Shown here: positions 59,401 through 64,000 of the stretch, piece after piece
How the letters are laid out: the number at the start of each line of letters is the position of its first letter
Position numbering within the stretch: the first letter of the stretch is position 1
Source: Mactra quadrangularis
Lineage: Eukaryota; Mollusca; Bivalvia; Venerida; Mactridae
Assembly (NCBI GenBank): GCA_025267735.1
Contig: CM046299.1
Coordinates: 41,183,733-41,247,732, forward strand
Direction of reading: 5' to 3'
Length of the DNA: 64,000 bases
Translations under genes and position numbers: made by a program
Notes under the pieces: generated by a model
Told to the model about the DNA's origin: nothing
Seen by the model: only the letters and a program-made list of their open reading frames with translations
Database searches by the model: none

Positions 59401-62400
59401 CTTTATATATATTGAAATTAAAAAATGTTCTCTTAAAATGAGAGCTTTGTTTGTTTGTATTTAGCAGCATCTAGTGGTCCTTTGTCAAATGTGTCTAAAT
59501 CAGATAATCAAAAAATTATCATACTTTTTTCTAAAGCATAAAATGGTCCGTAGATAGTAATATTAAACGATATATATTTTCATTTAAACAACAAAATTAG
59601 TTGTTATTTTACTTGAAAATCTTTTTTTAATGGACAAAAGCTCTTATCAATATCGAGTGGAAGGGTATTCCGTTTCCCTCCACCCCCTCCCATCCTTGGT
59701 GTACACGTGAAACGATGGCAAACCTAAAATGCCGAATCTTGAGCCACAGCTGGCTATTTAAAATTTTCAGGTGTGAAAAATGCGTTCGTACAAAAAAACC
59801 CTCAAAATTGTTTAAACATTTTTTCATCACATTTTAAGTTGCGAAAAATGCGTTTCTATGCTCGTATAAAAATTGTATGCTAACGTATTTTTACACTATT
59901 TGTGAAAAACACGGGTTGTAAAAAATGAGGTTCAACAATGCATTTCATAGTGGTCAGATAATGTATAAGTGATAAAGGTAATTATTAGATTATCAATGAA
60001 AAGGTAGCCACGTTCCGATGGGGAATCTGGCCCAATGTCGTAAAAAATCCATGATTGCACGGTGCAAAGTCGGATTCTTATCCAAGGATCCCTCCAGAAC
60101 ATCTATCAGCGTCAGCGCCTGATTGCTTAGATAAAATATAAAAGATAAACCTGTCCTCATACACCCTTCCACTGTCCACAAGCCGAAAACTTGATTAAGA
60201 TGCAACAAAATAGCAATTTAAGTATGACAGATATAAAGGTAACAAGAGCATTCCACGGACAGCGCGCTCGACTATTCGGAGTATTCGTGTAAAAATTCGT
60301 TTTTAAGTATTAAAGGGGCATGATCCAGTCAAAATTCATGCTAGAGTTATGCAACTTGGTATTTGACGTCAATTAGTAACCCCGTAGACATGTGTGAAGT
60401 TTCAAGTGAATCCCTTCAATAGTTGCAAAGAAAAATTGTTGCACCTAAAAACTTAACCAAGAAATTTTTAAGTATATGAGGGCCATAATTCAGTCCAATT
60501 CATCCTAGAGTTATGTAACTTGATATTGAACTCCAATGGTAACCCCATAAACACAAATAAAGTTTTAAGTGACCCCTTCAGTACTTCCAAAGATATGAAA
60601 GATACAAAAATGTTGCACCTAAAAACTTAACAAAGAAGTGTTACGCCAACGCCAACGCCGACGCCGACTCACAGCTGAGTAGGATAGCCCCACTATTCTT
60701 CGAATAGTCGAGCTAAAATGCAAACTGAATTCAACACTCAGTACAAATTCAATTTTAAAAATGAACAGTGATATGTGCAGAGTAGTTATATTTAGTAATT
60801 CATCACTGACTGTTTTCATCGTGTAATGATTTCAGTATTTAGTAGGGGTGTAACGGTTAACCGAAATACCGGTTAATATTGCAAGACGATTTCTGACGGT
60901 TTTTAACCGATTCGTTTTTCTCTGAACCGGTTTTACTAGTTATGTTCCATACTGATTGTTTTTAAATTTAAATGTTTGAAAAAAATGTTAAAATGTGTTT
61001 AGAAACTTGAAATATTTTTCGTAAAGTCAGAGAATAATTTTCTTTGAAAGTCCATTCACAACCTTTTTTCTAACTTATTCAAACATTTGCATAATACGTG
61101 TTGATCATTTGAATGTACAATGTTGATCAAATTAAGACGATGCACATGCACTAATTCATGCTATGCATGTACGCGCAAAGAACAATATGTATTGCTATAT
61201 ATTGCAATATATTGCAATACGGGTTTCGAGTATTGCAATATATTGCAATACGGTTTTTACCGTATTGTTACACCCCTAGTATTTAGTGATTACACAGGTT
61301 TTGTTTTTAGGGTTCTTCTTGGACAATGGTGGAACCTATGACCAAGTAATTATCATTACAGGTGATTTACATTTCTCACTACTTTTTACTCATAGTTGAG
61401 AATTTCCATTAACTTGCATAAAATAAGCCATGAACTTAGGGTGGCATCTCTGATACATCTCTGATTCACATCTCGCTGCGCCAGACAGATCAGTGGTAAA
61501 GATGTGACCTGCGATATAAAGTTGCATGCAACTATATTCTTTATCTTTGCTAATGTCTTGAATATATGTTTATGTAGTCATAATGACATTAAAGCTATAG
61601 AAAGTGACTTAATGTGGTATAATTCTGAGTTGAACTGATAATCATTGAATAGTAGGGCTGTGGATCGTTGAGCAAGTGACGATCCGATCCAAACCACTAT
61701 TCATGTGTAGCGGTTCACGAATCGAACCACGAATCACATGCTAATGGAGAAGCACACATATCAATGTAATAACACAAATTAGTGATTTATTACAGAATAT
61801 TTTACTATTACTTAGGAAAACCATGTGTACTCTAAACATTTCAATGACCAGACGTTTTACAGGCATTTTCAGTGATAACGTTTTTGTTTAAATTAATGTG
61901 CATCAAACGAAATTTTGACACAAGATAATTCGGTCCCTACATAAATTGAAGTTTTCATTAGTATTGCGACTCGTTTTCAGTAGTACTTAAGCTGAAAATG
62001 TTCTTTCAATTTTTCCAAAAATAGATTGCGATCCGACGATTTCGGACATGAAGAATATTCGTACTCGATTTTCTGGTCGAGATAGCGAATACCCGAGTAC
62101 TCGAATACTCGCCGCAGTCCTATTGGATAGCCAGCTCCGCATTGGTTTGAATCAATCCAAAACCTCCCCCCCATTGTTTCTTTAAGCAAGAAACTTTCGA
62201 ACTATAGCCCAGTACTGGGGTGGGGAGGGATAGGAAGCGACTCGATTGTGATTGATCAAAGTTGAAGGAACTGTTTCATAATCGTGTTAAGATAATTAGA
62301 ATAAATTTTGCTTGGCATTGCAGTCATACGTTTATTTTTGTTCATCGAAATTACGTTAAGCATGAGTTCATAGCTGTACCATATTAGGCGTGGGTTGAAT

Positions 62401-62802
62401 GAAGCAATCACGTAAATGTTTTGCTCATTGCAATTACATTAACCCTGGGATGGGGACCTCTCGAAACATTAGCTCGATTACTTCCGCTATGCCATTATAA
62501 CTTTTTTAATAAACCCGAAATTTAGATTGTAAACTAAATTGCTCATATGAGATATTTTATTTCAATATAATATTTGCTTTATATTTTAAAATACAAAAAA
62601 AAACCATTCATGGCTTATTCTTACCCCTTGTTAATAAGCTATTTACTTTATTACAGGAACAATTGCAGTACTGGCAGCAATTTCTAGCGGCATAACAATA
62701 TGTTTTAATCGCCGCAAAGACCAAGAAATACTTGAACACGTACATGTACATGAAGGCGAAGACACTATTATGATCAAAAGAATAGACAAAGAAAAGTCTT
62801 GA
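53198..62802 (+). CDS. MCT gene B: SLC16/monocarboxylate transporter-like protein (complete)
   Basis: Five coding exons (53198-53474, 55852-55995, 57491-58303, 61311-61361, 62657-62802) join in phase 1 at every GT-AG junction to 1431 nt, 476 residues plus stop. The signature DTGWSW (35-40) stands at TM1 in place of the usual DGGWGW. FKKRR (159-163) matches the TM4-5 motif, and the TM6-7 loop is short (about 210-263). NIIGRLGAG marks TM8, and FLDNGGTYD in the 17-residue exon 4 matches the TM10-11 loop of MCTs. The C-terminal tail is about 35 residues, charged, with HVHVHEGED. The length is typical of the family. It is likely a plasma-membrane carrier; the substrate is unknown. It diverges from gene A. 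Confidence 0.93.
53633..54360. repeat. minisatellite, 62-bp unit, about 12 copies
   Basis: The unit starts CATGACTAACGTTAAATATC and continues through CTATGGTGGGTGATAAAGGA to CGTCG. Variants (GGTGGG or AGTGGA; GACGGCC or GACGACC) alternate in the middle, suggesting dimer-wise expansion. To the right, shorter decayed units (GCACGGTTGGCGAAAAAGGT) continue to about 54.8 kb. Confidence 0.95.
55107..55190 (+). other. tRNA-like sequence
   Basis: CGGCTAAATCAGTCGGTAGC resembles a D-arm/box A, and TATGTTCGATACTC downstream resembles a box B. Pairing is poor. It could be a decayed SINE head. Confidence 0.3.
55371..55407 (+). pseudogene. possible relic of a duplicated MCT exon 1
   Basis: GACGTTGATACAGGCTGG-TTTTGG here matches exon 1 positions about 53295-53318 (GATGTTGATACAGGCTGG-TCTTGG) and translates YDVDTGWFWYIA, keeping the D-x-G-W-x-W motif. 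The similarity fades on both sides. Confidence 0.45.
55852..55995 (+). CDS. MCT gene B coding exon 2 (TM2-TM3)
   Basis: This 144-nt exon lies between TTCTTCAG and donor GTTTGT. It translates PLSSAISDRFSCRVAIVTGG and continues through a hydrophobic helix to GVIS. It is equivalent in length, phase and sequence to exon 2 of gene A. Confidence 0.9.
56527..56850. mobile_element. MITE, CGGAACTCCTCGGCC family
   Basis: The left end TGTTCAATTACACAAAACG and the right end CGTTCGCGGTAACTGAACG are inverted but diverged. The inner arms CGGAACTCCTCGGCCATTCG are perfectly inverted. Confidence 0.75.
56889..56905 (+). repeat. ATAG tetranucleotide microsatellite
   Basis: This is a short (ATAG)n run of about four units. 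Confidence 0.85.
57491..58303 (+). CDS. MCT gene B coding exon 3 (TM4-TM10)
   Basis: This 813-nt exon lies between TTTTCAG and donor GTGAGG. It starts GIGGGIAFSANTVV and ends TIGPIITG. It covers seven helices without an intron, unlike gene A, which is split before TM8. Confidence 0.93.
58588..58947. repeat. irregular GC-rich minisatellite (AAGGGCCAGCCCCC)
   Basis: About 20 imperfect copies of an 11-14 bp G/C-rich unit in otherwise AT-rich intron DNA. The minus strand has a low-complexity GPWGAG frame that is not a gene. Confidence 0.9.
59998..60130 (-). repeat. single inverted unit of the 38.6-39.6 kb satellite
   Basis: The complement contains GATAGATGTTCTGGAGGGAT, TAAGAATCCGACTTTGCACC and ATGGATTTTT in the satellite order, ending with CAGATTCCCCAT. 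Confidence 0.8.
60240..60720. mobile_element. dispersed repeat with GCGCTCGACTATTCG ends
   Basis: The left GCGCGCTCGACTATTCGGAG and the right CTTCGAATAGTCGAGC are inverted. The body has two similar modules (GGGGCATGATCCAGTCAAAA and GGGCCATAATTCAGTCCAAT, each with CTAGAGTTATG). I associate this type with bivalve genomes. It is non-coding. Confidence 0.6.
60843..61278. mobile_element. hAT-like MITE, TAGGGGTGTAAC ends, 8-bp TSD
   Basis: The termini TAGGGGTGTAACGG and GTTACACCCCTA are inverted, and a perfect 8-bp duplication GTATTTAG flanks the element (60835-60842 and 61279-61286). The 436-bp body has TATTGCAATA repeats. It ends 32 bp before exon 4 of gene B. Confidence 0.92.
61311..61361 (+). 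CDS. MCT gene B coding exon 4 (51-nt exon, TM10-11 loop)
   Basis: This small exon lies between TTGTTTTTAG and donor GTGATT. It translates FFLDNGGTYDQVIIIT and keeps phase 1. The LxDxxGxYD pattern is characteristic of the TM10-11 loop in MCTs, which supports this call despite the size. Confidence 0.85.
61362..62656 (+). other. intron 4 of MCT gene B
   Basis: This is a 1.3 kb intron. A possible decayed element opens with TAGGGCTGTGGATCG (61.65 kb), and a truncated family A SINE follows at 62.12-62.31 kb. Confidence 0.8.
62122..62310 (+). mobile_element. tRNA-derived SINE, family A (5'-truncated)
   Basis: It starts at TTGGATAGCCAGCTCCGCAT, has a degenerate box B (GGTTTGAATCAATCC), the GCCCAGTACTGGGG body and the tail CTGTTTCATAATCGTGTTAAG. 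The A box is missing. Confidence 0.75.
62657..62802 (+). CDS. MCT gene B coding exon 5 (TM12 end and C-terminal tail)
   Basis: After TTATTACAG the frame reads TIAVLAAISSGITICFNRRK and a charged tail ending KRIDKEKS before TGA at 62800-62802. The tail has the strings HVHVHEGED and IMIKRI. I see no canonical AATAAA in the next 200 bases. Confidence 0.9.
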
Positions 62803-63026
62803 ATATAAACGTGACTTGGTGCAGGAGAAGACAGATGTGTATTTAAGTCATGATTTCTTGTAGCAAGATTGTCTATGTTTTTCATAGTAATCCAAAGTAA
62901 TTTGTTATTTGAAAATCCATATTAATACCACAGGCGGTCGGCAAGATTTCGAGACAGTATTGAAGGATTTGTTACCCAAGTTTATTTTCTAACCAGTTTT
63001 CTCTATATATGATAAATAATCATATA

Positions 63027-63601
63027 CTGAACCAAAAAAGGAACTTTCGCAAAGTATGTGCCAGTTGTTCAAGGGTACCACTTAGATGTACACACTTAAA
63101 TACATGTAGTAGCTTGTAAAACTGTTGCTTGTGTCAATAATACAGTATTAACAAAATCATAAAGTTGATTTCATCCACGACTGGCCCTCAAAAAGTCCGG
63201 ATTTGAACCCAATATTGAACATCTTTGGGATAATCTGGATAGACGTGTACGTCGACGTCCGAACCCTCCAAACAACATCAATTACCTTCAAGCTGCATTA
63301 CTTGAAGAATGGAATAGTATTCCACAGGCTGACATTAACAAACTTGTGCGACGTCGCTGTCATGCAGTCAGCATCGCCCACGGCGGTCACGCACGCTACC
63401 GATTGTTTACTTTAGAAACGACCCCTACCTTATTTTAATTTAAAATTCAATAATCAATCTGATCCTTTCCTCCAAAATGACGATTTTAAAAGAACCACAA
63501 TACATTTTTATTTACAAAAATGTAAGCTTTCAGCCAAAATAATTGAAACTGTACTAACATATCTACAATCAAACTTGGCGAAAGTTTCTTTTTTGGTTCA
63601 G
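63027..63601 (+). mobile_element. decayed Tc1-like transposon, internally deleted
   Basis: The inverted ends CTGAACCAAAAAAGGAACTT and AGTTTCTTTTTTGGTTCAG are flanked by TA (63025-63026 and 63602-63603). At 575 bp it is about a third of a full Tc1 element. It holds only the end of the transposase gene. Confidence 0.85.
63178..63420 (+). pseudogene. Tc1-like transposase C-terminal remnant
   Basis: HDWPSKSPDLNPI is followed, after a frameshift, by WDNLDRRVRRRPNPPNN and RRRCHAVSIAHGGHARY, the typical end of Tc1 transposases. The frameshift at about 63211 destroys the NPIEH segment that carries the last catalytic Glu. Confidence 0.85.
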
Positions 63602-63603
63602 TA

Positions 63604-64000
63604 TATATTGTAGATTTATTTATGCATGCAGAACTTAGACTTTGCTCTTTTGATTGACACCATATCTTTTCAATACATTTGTATGGACGCTTGTACTGGG
63701 CGTTCATATAGACATTTCGTATTTAAACATAGCCGGTTGTATCACATACGAATATTACGGGATAAATTATTATAACAATGTAATACATTGCAGTTTTGTA
63801 AGTTTAAATACATGTATATTTTATTAGCCGGATCTTTCAACGAAAAAAATTTGGCCAATAGTTTGGCCAGGGATTCTATATAACAGGGATTTGTAACGAA
63901 GTGCTTTTTTTAATTTTCACGGTCGTCACTGTCTTTAACTGGCTGAAGCAGGCTGTACAAACTATTCCAGAGTTAAAAAAACTTGATATATATTTTTCTT
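63604..64000. other. no supported feature
   Basis: This is AT-rich sequence beyond the Tc1-like element with nothing recognisable. Confidence 0.6.

Larger units (their letters stand above)
58304..61310 (+). other. intron 3 of MCT gene B
   Basis: This 3.0 kb intron contains a CCAGCCCC minisatellite (58.59-58.95 kb), a GTGTGACA-rich palindromic patch (59.08-59.17 kb), an inverted satellite unit (60.0-60.13 kb), a dispersed repeat (60.24-60.72 kb) and a hAT-like MITE (60843-61278). Confidence 0.85.

Overview
The window looks like AT-rich nuclear DNA from an invertebrate animal. Genes are split by GT-AG introns, there is no operon organisation, tandem repeats are abundant, and several tRNA-derived SINEs and short inverted-repeat transposons (MITEs) are present. 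Some dispersed repeats, such as the one near 60.2-60.7 kb and the SINE tail at 11.05 kb, resemble repeats I associate with bivalve molluscs. That assignment is an inference, not something proven here.

Only two conventional host genes are supported. Both encode SLC16/monocarboxylate-transporter-like (MCT) major facilitator proteins, and they diverge from a roughly 38 kb repeat-rich intergenic region. Gene A is on the minus strand. Its ATG is at 14614, its exons are 14209-14614, 12239-12382, 1040-2395 and 250-429, and it runs off the left edge, so its C-terminus is missing. Gene B is on the plus strand and complete, with exons 53198-53474, 55852-55995, 57491-58303, 61311-61361 and 62657-62802, predicted at 476 aa. 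All splice junctions in both genes are phase 1 and the second coding exon is exactly 144 nt in both, so they look like old paralogues. Gene A carries a very long Ser/Lys-rich loop of about 325 aa between TM6 and TM7; gene B does not.

The most notable object is at 40432-47729. It is a 7.3 kb, almost perfectly palindromic element with the boundaries of a Polinton/Maverick insertion: termini AGTAGTATAG...CTATACTACT and a perfect 6-bp target duplication GTTATC at 40426-40431 and 47730-47735. Each arm carries the same truncated Polinton-type integrase N-terminus and the same C2H2 zinc-finger ORF, identical at protein level. Around a 613-bp unique spacer the right side also keeps a full 122-aa basic ORF. 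It reads as one end of a Polinton joined to its own inverted copy and then inserted as a unit. This is what a snap-back (panhandle) product of protein-primed replication would look like after integration.

The rest is mostly repeat-derived. 1-14.8 kb is gene A with a 9.8 kb intron holding a LINE relic, MITEs, minisatellites and a SINE nested in a mariner-like MITE. 14.8-40.4 kb is intergenic, with SINEs, TTAA-flanked elements, hAT-like MITEs and minisatellites. 47.7-53.1 kb holds a three-copy dispersed repeat, a Tc1 transposase fragment and several MITEs. 53.2-62.8 kb is gene B with repeat-filled introns, and 63.0-63.6 kb is a decayed Tc1-like element with intact ends. No rRNA, CRISPR array or convincing functional tRNA gene was seen.
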